Source of the DNA: CAVUCH01 sp963697705
Lineage (GTDB): Bacteria; Acidobacteriota; Vicinamibacteria; Vicinamibacterales; JAENWD01
Assembly (NCBI GenBank): GCA_963697705.1
Contig: CAVOPA010000015.1
Location: 122,785-186,784, forward strand
Length of the DNA: 64,000 bases
Direction of reading: 5' to 3'
A program made the position numbers and the translations under genes. Below the pieces are notes generated by a model. It did no database searches. It saw only the letters and a program-made list of their open reading frames with translations, and was not told the DNA's origin. Positions 47,140-56,525 of this stretch are shown in pieces. Positions within the stretch are counted from its first letter, which is position 1, and every line of letters starts with the position of its first letter.

Positions 47140-50100
47140 TCAGAAGTCAATGTCCGCGCTCAGCTTGGCGAACCGCGGCGTCAGGATCGTAAGCGGCTGC
47201 AGCCAGGTCCCGCCAGGAACGAACGTGTTGTCGTACGCGAGCACTGCGCTCGAGTTGAGCGCGTTGTAGACGTCGAGCGCCAGCAGCACCCGCGAGCGGC
47301 CGTACGTCAGACGCTTGGCGACTCGCAGGTCGAGCTGATTGACTCGATCGCCGTACTTCGTCCCTGGCGCGATGAGGTTCACCGTCACGCTCGTGGCGTT
47401 CCCCGACAGGTTCCGTCCGAGCGACGGCGCAACTACGGAGTTCGGCGCCGCGTAGTTCGCGGCGAGCAGCGCTCCCGGCTTGCTCTGGAAGGTGGCCGAC
47501 ACCTCGATGTCTGCCTTCGGAAGGGTGTACCAGGAGAGGGCCCGAAACTGGGTGAGTACACCGAAGCCGACGTGGCAATACGGGCTCACGGTCGTGACCG
47601 CGGAGCCGTTCAGACCGGCACCGAATGAGCTCGTGCCCGTCGTGGTCGTCGCCAGCTCCGGCAGCCGTTCGCGGACGCCGCAGTTGTCCGCGACGGTCTG
47701 GCCGGTGCTCGTGCCTCCGACGAAGAGGAAGTCCGAGCCGAGGCGAGCATTCACGTTCAGATCGATGCCGTTGAAGCGCTGCCACCATGACCCGAACGTC
47801 GACGAATCGGTGACCAGGTTGTCGACCTGTCCGGCCTTTTCGGGGACGACATCATACAGGCCCGGCACCACGTATCCGCCTCCACCGGGCAGGCGGGGAT
47901 CCTCGGGAGCCACGAGGCTGAACCGGGTCAGATCGGCCGACTGGAGCGCCCGGTTGTCGACCACCGAGAAGCCGTGGAACGAGCGTCGGGTGTACGTCAC
48001 TTCCAGGGCAGACCGCGGCCCGATCTGGCGCGCCAGCGACACTCCCAGATTCCAGTCCGATGGCCTGACATTCCAGCCCTTCAAGAGGCCGGGATCGAAG
48101 CTGTTGGTCAGGACGTTCTGGCCGAACCGCGTGTTCGAAATCACCCCGCAGGCGTCGCCACCGCTCGCCCGCAGGTCCTGGGCGGCGGGGTTCAGCAGGT
48201 CGCAATCGGGCACGAAGTTGTGGTTGGCATCGGTCCATGCACGTGTTACCCCCGCTGGTCCGAACACCGGGGTCGTCTGCGGCATGCGCAGCGAGGGGTT
48301 CGTGCTGGCGTAGGTGCCCGTCACGCCGGCGCCTTCGAGGTATTCGCCGAGGCGCACCTTGAGGACGGTCTTTCCGTTCCCGGCCAGATCGTAGGCGGCG
48401 CCCAACCTGACGGTGAGGTCCTTGTAGCTATCGACGCCCGCCGTCTTCGGTAGGAAGATGGGCGTAGCCAGAAACCGCGACGGCCCTTCCTGCTGCGCGG
48501 GGAACCAGCTCCACGATCGATCGAACCGGACGGCAGCCTCGAGCGTCAGACGGCGGAGCGACCACTGGTCCTGGGCGAACAGCGCCCCCCAGGCGACCCG
48601 CGCGTTGTTCACCCACGGCGAAACCGATTCGGTCAACTGGTTGGGGACGCCGTTGTCGACTCGGTACGTGAGGTTCTGATCGTTGGTCACCCACCGCCGA
48701 TCGTCGGTCATCAGGGTGTGCTGATAGCCAGCCTTGAAGCTGTGAGCGCCCCTGACATAGGCAATGGACCCTTTGAAGAGGTACGAGCCCGTGTGAGCGA
48801 CGCTGAAGTCCTGCGATCGGTAGACCAGCCCGGGGATGTTGCCGTTTGCCGCGCAGCCGCTCGCGCATTGCTCGACGATCCGCACCAGGCCGCGCGTGGG
48901 GTTGGGCTCCCGTTCGAAGTTGCCGACGCCGAAGTACGTGCCGCCGACGGCTGCCTCGGCGAGCAGGCGGTCGGTGAGGGGCGATGACCACGTGGCCTGT
49001 GCCACGTGCAGCGGACGGCCGAGGACGCCGACCGCCTCAGGGGAAATGCGGGCAGGTTCCGACAGCCCGGGCGTCGCGCCCGTGCACGTCCGACACAAGG
49101 CCTGCGCGTCCCAGAAGACCGCGGCTTTGTTCCGGCGCGTTACCTGCCAGGTCAGTCTGCCGCTGGCATTCTCGAACTTCCGGTCGGAGTACTCCCGTCG
49201 GCCGAGATCCGGCGCATACGACCACGCCTGCGGATCGCCCGCATTCACGTTGTAATAGACGTTCGGGCTCTCTTTCGTGCTGCCGCCCAGGTGCCCGGTG
49301 AGAAAGAACCAGAGACGATCCTTCCGGAGTGGACCGCCGATCGTCCCCGCCACGTCGTAGACCCCCGTGAGCGGCGTGGCCGCGGTGACCCCCTGGTCTC
49401 TCAGCTCCGTCGTCAGGTTGTCCGACTGCAGCCTGCCGCTGCTGCCGCTGGCGAACACGGACCCGTGATTCGCGTTGCTGCCGCTCTTCGGCACCACTTT
49501 CACGACGAGCCCGGCGGTTTCGGCTTCGCCCAGCTCCTCCCGTGTGAACTGCACTTCGTCGGCGGTGCCCACGTCGATGGCATAGCTGGTCGCCGAATTG
49601 CCGCTTGGAGGACTGCCCACGGTCAATCCGTCTAGCAGCAGGCGCCCTTCGTTCGTCCGCCCGCCGTAGACGGGGAACGACGTCGACGCCGTCGCCGTGA
49701 CGGTGTCGTTGACGCTGGTGAGCACGCCCGGCACGACGACGAGCAGCGCGTTGTACGTGCGGGCAGTGGGCAGCGAGCGGAGCACCTTGCCGCTCAGCGT
49801 GAGCTCGTGGCGCGCACTGTAACGGTCGACCACCGGCGAGGCCTTCGTCACGGTGATCGTCTCGTCGACCGCCCCGACCGAGAGCACGGCATCGACAGTC
49901 GCCGTGAACGAACCGGTCAGCTCGACTCCGCTCTGCTCGAAAGGACGCCAGTCCCGGCGCGTGAACGTCACGGTGTACACACCAGGCCGCAGGCGCTCGA
50001 TGCGGTACCGTCCGGAGGCGTCTGTAACGGCCGAGCGCACCTTTTCGATGAGCGCAGGGCTGGCAGCTTCGACCGCCACACCCGGCATGGGGGCACCGGA

Positions 50101-50193
50101 AACATCCCGTACCGTGCCCGCGAGGGCACCCTGGGCGAACGCGACTCCAGGCATCACGGTCAGCCAGGAGGCTGCGACAACTGTCCTCATCAT
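47140..50193 (-). CDS. Oar-type TonB-dependent outer-membrane receptor
   Basis: This is a 1017-residue protein. The signal peptide is VVAASWLTVMPGVAFAQ. An N-terminal carboxypeptidase-regulatory-like domain follows (GALAGTVRDVSGAPMPGVAV, then GRYRIERLRPGVYTVTFTRR). The plug domain (LPTARTYNALLVVVPGVLTS, then GGRTNEGRLLLDGLTVG) precedes a large beta-barrel. The layout is that of Oar-like receptors abundant in Acidobacteriota. The substrate is unknown. A histidine kinase lies downstream, and AraC and sigma-54 regulators diverge upstream. The cluster may therefore be induced by the transported or sensed compound. The long frame is intact. Confidence 0.92.
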   Translation of the reverse strand: MMRTVVAASWLTVMPGVAFAQGALAGTVRDVSGAPMPGVAVEAASPALIEKVRSAVTDASGRYRIERLRPGVYTVTFTRRDWRPFEQSGVELTGSFTATVDAVLSVGAVDETITVTKASPVVDRYSARHELTLSGKVLRSLPTARTYNALLVVVPGVLTSVNDTVTATASTSFPVYGGRTNEGRLLLDGLTVGSPPSGNSATSYAIDVGTADEVQFTREELGEAETAGLVVKVVPKSGSNANHGSVFASGSSGRLQSDNLTTELRDQGVTAATPLTGVYDVAGTIGGPLRKDRLWFFLTGHLGGSTKESPNVYYNVNAGDPQAWSYAPDLGRREYSDRKFENASGRLTWQVTRRNKAAVFWDAQALCRTCTGATPGLSEPARISPEAVGVLGRPLHVAQATWSSPLTDRLLAEAAVGGTYFGVGNFEREPNPTRGLVRIVEQCASGCAANGNIPGLVYRSQDFSVAHTGSYLFKGSIAYVRGAHSFKAGYQHTLMTDDRRWVTNDQNLTYRVDNGVPNQLTESVSPWVNNARVAWGALFAQDQWSLRRLTLEAAVRFDRSWSWFPAQQEGPSRFLATPIFLPKTAGVDSYKDLTVRLGAAYDLAGNGKTVLKVRLGEYLEGAGVTGTYASTNPSLRMPQTTPVFGPAGVTRAWTDANHNFVPDCDLLNPAAQDLRASGGDACGVISNTRFGQNVLTNSFDPGLLKGWNVRPSDWNLGVSLARQIGPRSALEVTYTRRSFHGFSVVDNRALQSADLTRFSLVAPEDPRLPGGGGYVVPGLYDVVPEKAGQVDNLVTDSSTFGSWWQRFNGIDLNVNARLGSDFLFVGGTSTGQTVADNCGVRERLPELATTTTGTSSFGAGLNGSAVTTVSPYCHVGFGVLTQFRALSWYTLPKADIEVSATFQSKPGALLAANYAAPNSVVAPSLGRNLSGNATSVTVNLIAPGTKYGDRVNQLDLRVAKRLTYGRSRVLLALDVYNALNSSAVLAYDNTFVPGGTWLQPLTILTPRFAKLSADIDF

Positions 50194-50258
50194 CGGCTCG
50201 GGCCGCGGCAGGGGGCGCGGGGTCGGTTGCGTGTGGACCGAGGCGTCATAGTCTCAGA

Positions 50259-50292
50259 TTACCGGCCTCTGGTAAAGGTAGTGGTCCTACCT
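50259..50292. promoter_or_regulatory. Two adjacent 17-bp inverted repeats, candidate operators
   Basis: TTACC-N7-GGTAA (50259-50275) is followed directly by AGGTAG-N5-CTACCT (50276-50292). They lie in the divergent gap between the receptor gene and the AraC-type gene. The position suits an operator for that regulator, but this is inference. Confidence 0.4.
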
Positions 50293-50365
50293 GTTAGTCT
50301 TGCCAACCCGACCTGTCAGATCCAACAGTGTTCGAGACTTTCCCGCGGCGCTAGCCTGTCCTGCC

Positions 50366-50815
50366 ATGGATCGCACGCGTCACGGGCACCCACCCCATTC
50401 GATGGGCGTATCTCAGGAAGAGATCGTCGCGCGCGCGGAGTCCTACCTGCGCACGCACATGTCTTCTCCGGTGTCCGTTTCCGGTTTGTCCTTCCTCGTC
50501 GGGCGCAGCGAACGTGCGCTCCGGAACGCCTTCCAGCGCGTGCGCGGCATGAGCCCGAAGCAGTACATGCGACTGGCGCGACTGCAGCACGTGAGGCGCG
50601 CCCTCCGCGGGGCCGGCAACCGGCACATCACCGTCACCAGCGTCGCCACGGAGTTCGGTTTCTACGAGCTCGGCCGATTCGCCGCCGACTACCGGCGGGC
50701 GTTCGGGGAGGCGCCGTCCGAAACGCTGCGCAAGGTGACGGGTCCTTCACTTTCCACCGGTGGGAGCGCACATGAACACGCTGGCACGAGCCAAAGCGAC
50801 CAGCTTTGCGGGTGA
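50366..50815 (+). CDS. AraC-family DNA-binding protein (HTH domain only)
   Basis: This is a 149-residue protein that is almost only the AraC/XylS double HTH: VSVSGLSFLVGRSERALRNA, then FQRVRGMSPKQYMRLARLQH and VATEFGFYELGRFAADYRRA with FGEAPSETLRK. The effector-binding domain is missing, so signal input must come from elsewhere. ATG 50366 begins MDRTRHGHPP. An upstream ATG at 50300 is less likely. Its end overlaps the start of the sigma-54 activator by 44 bp, so the two are coupled. It diverges from the TonB receptor. Confidence 0.88.
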   Translation: MDRTRHGHPPHSMGVSQEEIVARAESYLRTHMSSPVSVSGLSFLVGRSERALRNAFQRVRGMSPKQYMRLARLQHVRRALRGAGNRHITVTSVATEFGFYELGRFAADYRRAFGEAPSETLRKVTGPSLSTGGSAHEHAGTSQSDQLCG

Positions 50816-52601
50816 TATGAAGCCGGTGGCCGAGCGGGATGTGTCCGACGTGCCGTCCGTCCTCGAGGCGCCTCGCCCATCCGACGCGGCCTTCCAGCCG
50901 TTGGCACCCTTCGAGCCGCTGCTCTCGCCTGCCCGGCGGCAATTGGCCACCGAGCGGCTGATCGCCGACATGGGGATGCAGGTCGTCGCGGTCGACGCTC
51001 CGCACATCGATGAAGCGATTGCGGAGGGCCTGGCTCAGCTCGGCGGGGCCCTGCAGGTCGACCGGGTCGTCCTGTGGCGGAAGGCGCTCGACGGCGCCAG
51101 CTCCGAGGCGACACATCACTGGTCGAGCGGCGCGGACTCGCCCCCCGCTGCAACGCGGCCGCTGGCGATCCCCTCGAGCGTCAAGGCCACGCTCGACGCG
51201 GGCGAGCTCGCCTGCTTCTCGAACCTGTCCGAGGTCACCAGCCCCGGCGATCGCGACATCCTTTTGCGAGACGGGATCCGATCGGTTGCCTTCGTGCCGG
51301 TGGAACTGCCAGGCGAAACGACAGGCGTGCGGCGTGGCCTCATGGTGGCGTCCACGATCCGGATCGTCGACTGGTCGCCGACGCTCGTCGGCCAGCTGCG
51401 TCTCGCCTCGCTGATCTTCGGGCACGCGCTGGCGCGCCAGGCGACCGTGAACGAGCTGCAGTGGGCGCTCGACGAGCTGGCGCAGATGCGCGTCGAGAAC
51501 ATCGGCGCGCTCCACGAGCTCGGACGCACCGGGCCGCAGGGCCGCCGGTCACCTGACGTGACGCGTGCCGACCCGGGCGCGCCAGATTGCCAACCCGACC
51601 TCGAGAGCGTCGAACTCCGTCGCGAGGTGCGCGCCCTGAAGGGCACGCGCCTGTTGGCGGCTGAGAGCCCGGCCGCGCGGCGCGTGCTCGCGCAGATCGA
51701 ACAGGTGGCGCCGACGACGGCGACCGTGCTGCTGTTCGGGCAGACGGGGTCGGGCAAGGAAGTGTTCGCGGAGGCGCTGCACGATCTCAGCCCGCGCAGG
51801 AACAAGCGCATGATCCGCGTGAACTGTGCGGCCATCCCGACATCGCTCATCGAGAGCGAGCTGTTCGGCCGCGAGCGCGGCGCCTACACGGGCGCGCTCT
51901 CACGTCAGATCGGCCGATTCGAGGCTGCGGAGGGCTCGACGCTGTTCCTCGACGAGATCGGCGAGCTGCCGCTCGAGGTACAGGTGAAGCTGCTGCGCGT
52001 CCTGCAGGACCGGGTGATCGAGCGGCTGGGCAGCTCGCAGTCGATCAAGGTGAACCTGCGTGTGATCGCCGCGACCAATCGAGACCTCGAACAGGCCGTC
52101 GCGGAGGGCAAGTTTCGAGAGGACTTGTACTATCGCCTCAACGTGTTTCCGATTCATGTGCCACCACTCCGAGAACGGGTGGAAGACATCCCAGCGCTGG
52201 TCTGGTCGTTCATCGACGAGTTCTCGTCGGCGTTCGGCAAGCACGTCGAGTCGGTGTCGAAGAGAAGCCTGCTCGCGCTGCAGGCCTATTCATGGCCGGG
52301 CAACATCCGGGAGCTTCGGAACACGGTCGAGCGGGTCATGATTCTCGCCACCGACTCCCGGCTGACCATCGACGCGCCGCGTCCGCCCCTTCCAGCTTCA
52401 CGCAAGAGCCTCAAGATGGTGGACGTCGAATGCGAGCACATGCGCTCCGTGCTCGAGTCCACCGGCTGGCGAGTTCGGGGGCGGGGAGGCGCCGCCGATT
52501 TGCTCGGCATGAAGCCGACAACACTCGAGAGCCGGATGGCCAAGTTGGGCGTGGTCAGGGGTTCGAGCCCCGCGGCCGCGGCCATCGCGCGTATCGCCTG
52601 A
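50772..52601 (+). CDS. Sigma-54-dependent transcriptional activator (GAF-like + AAA+ + Fis)
   Basis: This is a 609-residue activator. The N-terminal region (about 60-250) looks like a GAF sensor (ADMGMQVVAVDAPHIDEAIA, then RDGIRSVAFVPVELPGE). The AAA+ domain has Walker A GQTGSGKEVFAEALH, the sigma-54 contact loop ERGAYTGALSRQ (GAYTGA in place of GAFTGA), Walker B LFLDEIGELPLEVQ and the arginine-finger region REDLYYRLNVFPI. The Fis-type HTH is at the C-terminus (AADLLGMKPTTLESRMAKLG). ATG 50772 has GGGAG upstream. It is paired with the AraC-type protein and probably controls the neighbouring receptor cluster. Confidence 0.92.
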   Translation: MNTLARAKATSFAGDMKPVAERDVSDVPSVLEAPRPSDAAFQPLAPFEPLLSPARRQLATERLIADMGMQVVAVDAPHIDEAIAEGLAQLGGALQVDRVVLWRKALDGASSEATHHWSSGADSPPAATRPLAIPSSVKATLDAGELACFSNLSEVTSPGDRDILLRDGIRSVAFVPVELPGETTGVRRGLMVASTIRIVDWSPTLVGQLRLASLIFGHALARQATVNELQWALDELAQMRVENIGALHELGRTGPQGRRSPDVTRADPGAPDCQPDLESVELRREVRALKGTRLLAAESPAARRVLAQIEQVAPTTATVLLFGQTGSGKEVFAEALHDLSPRRNKRMIRVNCAAIPTSLIESELFGRERGAYTGALSRQIGRFEAAEGSTLFLDEIGELPLEVQVKLLRVLQDRVIERLGSSQSIKVNLRVIAATNRDLEQAVAEGKFREDLYYRLNVFPIHVPPLRERVEDIPALVWSFIDEFSSAFGKHVESVSKRSLLALQAYSWPGNIRELRNTVERVMILATDSRLTIDAPRPPLPASRKSLKMVDVECEHMRSVLESTGWRVRGRGGAADLLGMKPTTLESRMAKLGVVRGSSPAAAAIARIA

Positions 52602-52837
52602 CCAGCCCCGTGGTGTTCGAGCACGACTGGCGCAAAAAGAACTTCCTCACGGCCAGTCGGGATGCGAGATGTACTGGACCGAGTGGTTGCGCCTGACCTG
52701 GTCGTCCGCACGACTGTTCGTGCTCGTCCCTTCACAGCCTCCGCAGGACACCACGGCATCACACCGCCCCCGGATCCAATGTCGGGACGAGTGGCGATCG
52801 GCAGGATTCTTCGTCTCGACACAGATTGATTGGCGGC

Positions 52838-53620
52838 TCACGCGGCCAGTGCTCTTGCTTCATCGCGAGCCGCCGCGCCCAGCCGGATGACGTCCGACGT
52901 GCGGCTGGCGGTGACGCGCGCAAGCGCGTTGCGCGTGTCCACGATGCTGCGGCTCCACTCGAGGACCGCGGCATAGTCGAATGCGCGGTGATCAGTCGTA
53001 ATCACGACGCAGTCGAACTGCTCGAGCACGCGCCCGTCGATCGCAATCGACTCCAGAGCATGTGGACCGTGCCAGAACGCGGCCGCGAGAACCGGCACGT
53101 GCGGATCGCTATATGCGACCTCCGCGCCTTTCTCGTGCAGCAGCTTCATCACGTCGAGCGCCGGCGACTCGCGCACGTCATCGATGTCGCGCTTGTAGGC
53201 CACCCCGAGCACGAGCACACGCGACCCGTTGAGGGCCTGTCGCCGCTGGTTCAGCACGTCGATGACCTTCGACACCACGTATTCCGGCATGTGGCCGTTC
53301 ACCTGGCCGGCGAGCTCGATGAAGCGGGCGTCGAATCCGCTCTGCTTGGCCTTCCAGCTCAGATAGAACGGGTCGATCGGAATGCAGTGGCCGCCCAGGC
53401 CTGGGCCCGGATAGAACGGCATGAACCCGAACGGCTTGGTGGCGGCCGCGTCGACGACTTCCCACACGTCGATGCCGAGCGTGTCGCACATCATCGCGAG
53501 CTCGTTCACGAGGCCGATGTTGACGGCCCTGAACATGTTCTCGAGCAGCTTGACCATCTCCGCCGCCTGCGTCGATCCGACGGTGACGACGCGTTCGATG
53601 TCGTTACGAGAATTGCCATT
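52838..53620 (-). pseudogene. Nucleotide-sugar dehydrogenase, N-terminus missing
   Basis: The central and C-terminal domains of a UDP-glucose / UDP-ManNAc dehydrogenase-type enzyme are present: STQAAEMVKLLENMFRAVNI, FYPGPGLGGHCIPIDPFYLS, VLVLGVAYKRDIDDVRESPA and FDCVVITTDHRAFDY. The NAD-binding N-terminal Rossmann domain with the active-site Cys region is absent. Homology begins abruptly near 53610. Although the frame is open to 53779, residues before that point are antisense to another truncated gene. It looks like a rearrangement junction. Confidence 0.82.
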
Positions 53621-53894
53621 CCTTACCGACGCCTCGGTCATTCGGCTGCGGCTCCATTTCGCAGCCGATGGAAATACGCGGTATCGCACAGTTCTGTACA
53701 ACGATGAGAGCGTGGAGATGTGGGCGCAGTCTGGGTTGACGGCCCAGCGCGATCGAGGACAGGCTGCGATCTCTGTCACCCTTCCTGCCGAGCTATTGTC
53801 CCGAGGCGACTACGTAATCAAGGTGAGCGGCATCGAGAGTGAGAAGGAGCCAGAGCCGCTCGCCAGTTACAGCTTTCGCGTGACGGCGCCGTGA
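53606..53894 (+). pseudogene. C-terminal domain of an anti-sigma/zinc-finger-type envelope protein
   Basis: VIRLRLHFAADGNTRYRTVL, then YNDESVEMWAQSGLTAQ and LPAELLSRGDYVIKVSGIES with ASYSFRVTAP, resembles the beta-sandwich tail of acidobacterial anti-sigma-like membrane proteins. No start or N-terminal zinc finger or membrane span precedes it. The sequence begins at the same breakpoint where the dehydrogenase loses homology. Confidence 0.55.
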
Positions 53895-54115
53895 TAGGGC
53901 ACAGCACATCGAGCGCGAGCGCGCGTTCACAATTGCGCGTCTGCGTCGACACCCGGCAGCAGCAGGCTCACGCTGTCACCTCGTCAACACCGAATGCTCG
54001 GTGGCAGTGAGAGCCTCATTGCGATCAGCAAGCGATGATGCCGTGGTTCCTCCGCCAACACGTGATTGAGTGCATCGTCAGAGGCTAGCCACACGAGTCG
54101 CTCCGATCACCAGCC

Positions 54116-56326
54116 TCACCGGAAGTTTTCGATCATCATCAAGTCACCCCCCTTGCGCATCACTCCCCTGAACAGAATGGTCTTCCCATCCGGCGACACG
54201 GCAAGGTTGACGTGGGGAGTGTTGGGAGGGAACTTCTCGAGCCTGCCGAGAAGCAGATCGCGGCCGCTGGTTACGTCAATGGCGTGAAGCGCCGGGTTCG
54301 CGCCCGGCTCACATGCGACGTAAACGACCGTCTGTCCGGCTGTCGCGAATGCTGACGACCGAACGCAGTCCACTACCCGGCGCGGTGGCCCTCCGTGTAT
54401 GGGCAGAAGAAGCAGCGGGGAGTCGGCATTGGTGCGCTGGTACAGGAGACTGGCGCCGTCGGCTGACTCAATGCCCAGAAATCCACTGCCACCCGTTGTG
54501 ATCTGATCTGGTTCGCCTCCGGTGGCTCGCATACGCCAGATCTCGCGTCCTTTCCCGCGGTCCTCCGAAAAGTAGACCCACCGGCCATCGTGCGACCAGG
54601 TCGGCACCGTCTGATCGCCCGCGTGTGTGGTCACTCGGCGAGGATTGCCACCTTCGGCATCGATTGTCCAGATGTGGACATGCCCGTCGTAGTCGAAGGC
54701 GTCGAAGGCAATAGAGTGCCCATCAGGCGACCAGTGCGGTGAGCCTTGCCAGTACCACGTTCCCTGGGTGAGTTGCTGTGCGTTCGAGCCATCTGCGGCA
54801 GCGATCCAGATCGTGACGTCGCCAGATCGTTTCGAGGCAAACGCAATCCGGCGTCCGTCCGGAGAGAAGTGTGGATCGGTCTCGAACGTCGATGACGGTG
54901 CAACCTGCTCGATCGGCGCCGCCGCGTTGAACCGATAGAGGTGGGCGTCCCGGTCGTACTGCGAAAACACCAGCCGATCCCTTGAAGCGACCGTTGCCGG
55001 ATGCATCGTGTGGCTGCCGGCGAGCTCGATGCGCTCCGGAGAGTGATTCCCTGTCAGCCAGACACGCTGGATATCGACGCCGCCCCCCGCTTCATAGAAC
55101 AACACTGATTTGCCGTCGCGCGTCCAGGCGAGACCGTCCAGTTGGTCCGCGGGCTGCTGCGTGAGTGTTCGGGCTGGACCCACCTGGCCATACGCAGCGT
55201 CAACGTCGACGACACGCACGTGACAATTCGTTGGGTAGTACAGAGGCGAGAACGCGTCGTGCTTGGCACAAGACGCATACGTCATCCGGCTGGCATCTGG
55301 AGAGAACGCTGGAGAAAAGTCGAACGCGGGAGACTTCGGGCGTGTGAGTGCACGAAGCGCTCCGCCTTGCACCGGGATGAGGTGGATACCGGCGGACGTT
55401 TTCACCGCCTCCCGCGGGTCGCGACCCGCTGCGATGTAGCGCCCGTCGGGGGACCAGGTGATTTGCGATGCGGCCGGCGAAAAGGGCACGGTGCCCGCGA
55501 CGGGATAGTCGCTCACCTGTCGATCAGGCCCACCCAATGCCGACATGACGTGAATGTGGGCGACATTCGCGATCTGTCGGAGAAACGCGATGTGCAAGCC
55601 ATCAGGCGACCAGCTCGGCGCGTAGTCGTCTGCGGGATCCGTCGTCAGGCGCCGGACGTTCGTTGACCCGACGAGCGTCACGTAGATGTCGACGTTGTCT
55701 CGTTTGTCGCCGTCCCACGCAAATGCGACCTGTTGGCCATCAGGAGAGAACGCAGGCCAGTCCTCTGTGCCGGCGAGCGTGGTGAGCCGCACGATCTGCG
55801 GCGGGGGTGGTGTTTTGCCGGCACCCGCCCGCCAGAAGAGCCACATGCCACCCGCAGCGACGAGCAGCGCGGTAACCACCGCTGAGACCCTGGCGTATCT
55901 CCGCGGCTGAACGAACGGCGCGATCATGCGCCGGATAACGCTCGGCCGCGGTGACGGCTCGACGGGCGGGAGTGATGTCGCGGCGGGGCCCTCCACGGCC
56001 GCCACGAAGCGATAGCCGCGTCGGGGCACCGTTTCGATGAAGCGCGGCCGGTCGGCTGAGTCGCCCAAGGTGTCGCGCAAGCGATTCACCACGGCGTTCA
56101 GCCCGTGGTCGAAGTCGACGAACGTGCCAGCGGGCCAGAGCCGCTGACGCAACTCCTCGCGCGTGACGAGATCGCCGGGGCGCTCCACCAGCAATGCGAG
56201 GACGTGAAAGGACTGAGCGGGAAGGCTGAGGCGCACGCCTCCCTTGCGCAGCTCACCTGCGTGCAGATCCAGCGCGAACGCGCCGAACCGGATGACACGA
56301 AGAGCCGGCCCTGGAGATTCACTCAC
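54116..56326 (-). CDS. CadC-like winged-helix regulator with PD40/TolB propeller
   Basis: This is a 736-residue protein. The OmpR/CadC-type winged helix is at the N-terminus: IRFGAFALDLHAGELRKGGV, then LVTREELRQRLWPAGTFVDF and FIETVPRRGYRFVAAVEG. A membrane span follows (AVVTALLVAAGGMWLFWRAG). A periplasmic PD40 propeller then has many SPDG blades (WSPDGLHIAFLRQ, FSPDGRRIAFASKRSG, WSPDGHSIAFDAFDYDG). This is a one-component membrane regulator. GTG at 56326 (VSESPGPALRVIRFG) is preferred because homology starts there. The frame is open to 56407. The end (MMIENFR) is typical. Confidence 0.85.
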   Translation of the reverse strand: MSESPGPALRVIRFGAFALDLHAGELRKGGVRLSLPAQSFHVLALLVERPGDLVTREELRQRLWPAGTFVDFDHGLNAVVNRLRDTLGDSADRPRFIETVPRRGYRFVAAVEGPAATSLPPVEPSPRPSVIRRMIAPFVQPRRYARVSAVVTALLVAAGGMWLFWRAGAGKTPPPPQIVRLTTLAGTEDWPAFSPDGQQVAFAWDGDKRDNVDIYVTLVGSTNVRRLTTDPADDYAPSWSPDGLHIAFLRQIANVAHIHVMSALGGPDRQVSDYPVAGTVPFSPAASQITWSPDGRYIAAGRDPREAVKTSAGIHLIPVQGGALRALTRPKSPAFDFSPAFSPDASRMTYASCAKHDAFSPLYYPTNCHVRVVDVDAAYGQVGPARTLTQQPADQLDGLAWTRDGKSVLFYEAGGGVDIQRVWLTGNHSPERIELAGSHTMHPATVASRDRLVFSQYDRDAHLYRFNAAAPIEQVAPSSTFETDPHFSPDGRRIAFASKRSGDVTIWIAAADGSNAQQLTQGTWYWQGSPHWSPDGHSIAFDAFDYDGHVHIWTIDAEGGNPRRVTTHAGDQTVPTWSHDGRWVYFSEDRGKGREIWRMRATGGEPDQITTGGSGFLGIESADGASLLYQRTNADSPLLLLPIHGGPPRRVVDCVRSSAFATAGQTVVYVACEPGANPALHAIDVTSGRDLLLGRLEKFPPNTPHVNLAVSPDGKTILFRGVMRKGGDLMMIENFR

Positions 56327-56525
56327 TGGTCGCCCCTGAACCGTCGGCGAAGCGGGGATGGAGGCGGATTCTAGCACGTCGCGCCGTGTGACCCACCCGC
56401 CGAACACCTTGGTTGCGCAGGAGTTATCGCGTGACGTGCGTCCGACGCACGTAAGACCCGCCGGTCATTGAGGTAACAGCCGTCCGGTTCCAGCGTGTGC
56501 GCACCACCAACCAGGAGGTGCGTCA

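Noticed and set aside
46495..47628. 377-codon plus-strand frame opposite the histidine kinase and receptor
   Set aside because: It crosses a REP element and two real minus-strand genes and has no recognisable domain.
54250..56000. Repeated SPDG-like blades as DNA repeats
   Set aside because: They are protein-level PD40 repeats with divergent DNA, not a DNA repeat.
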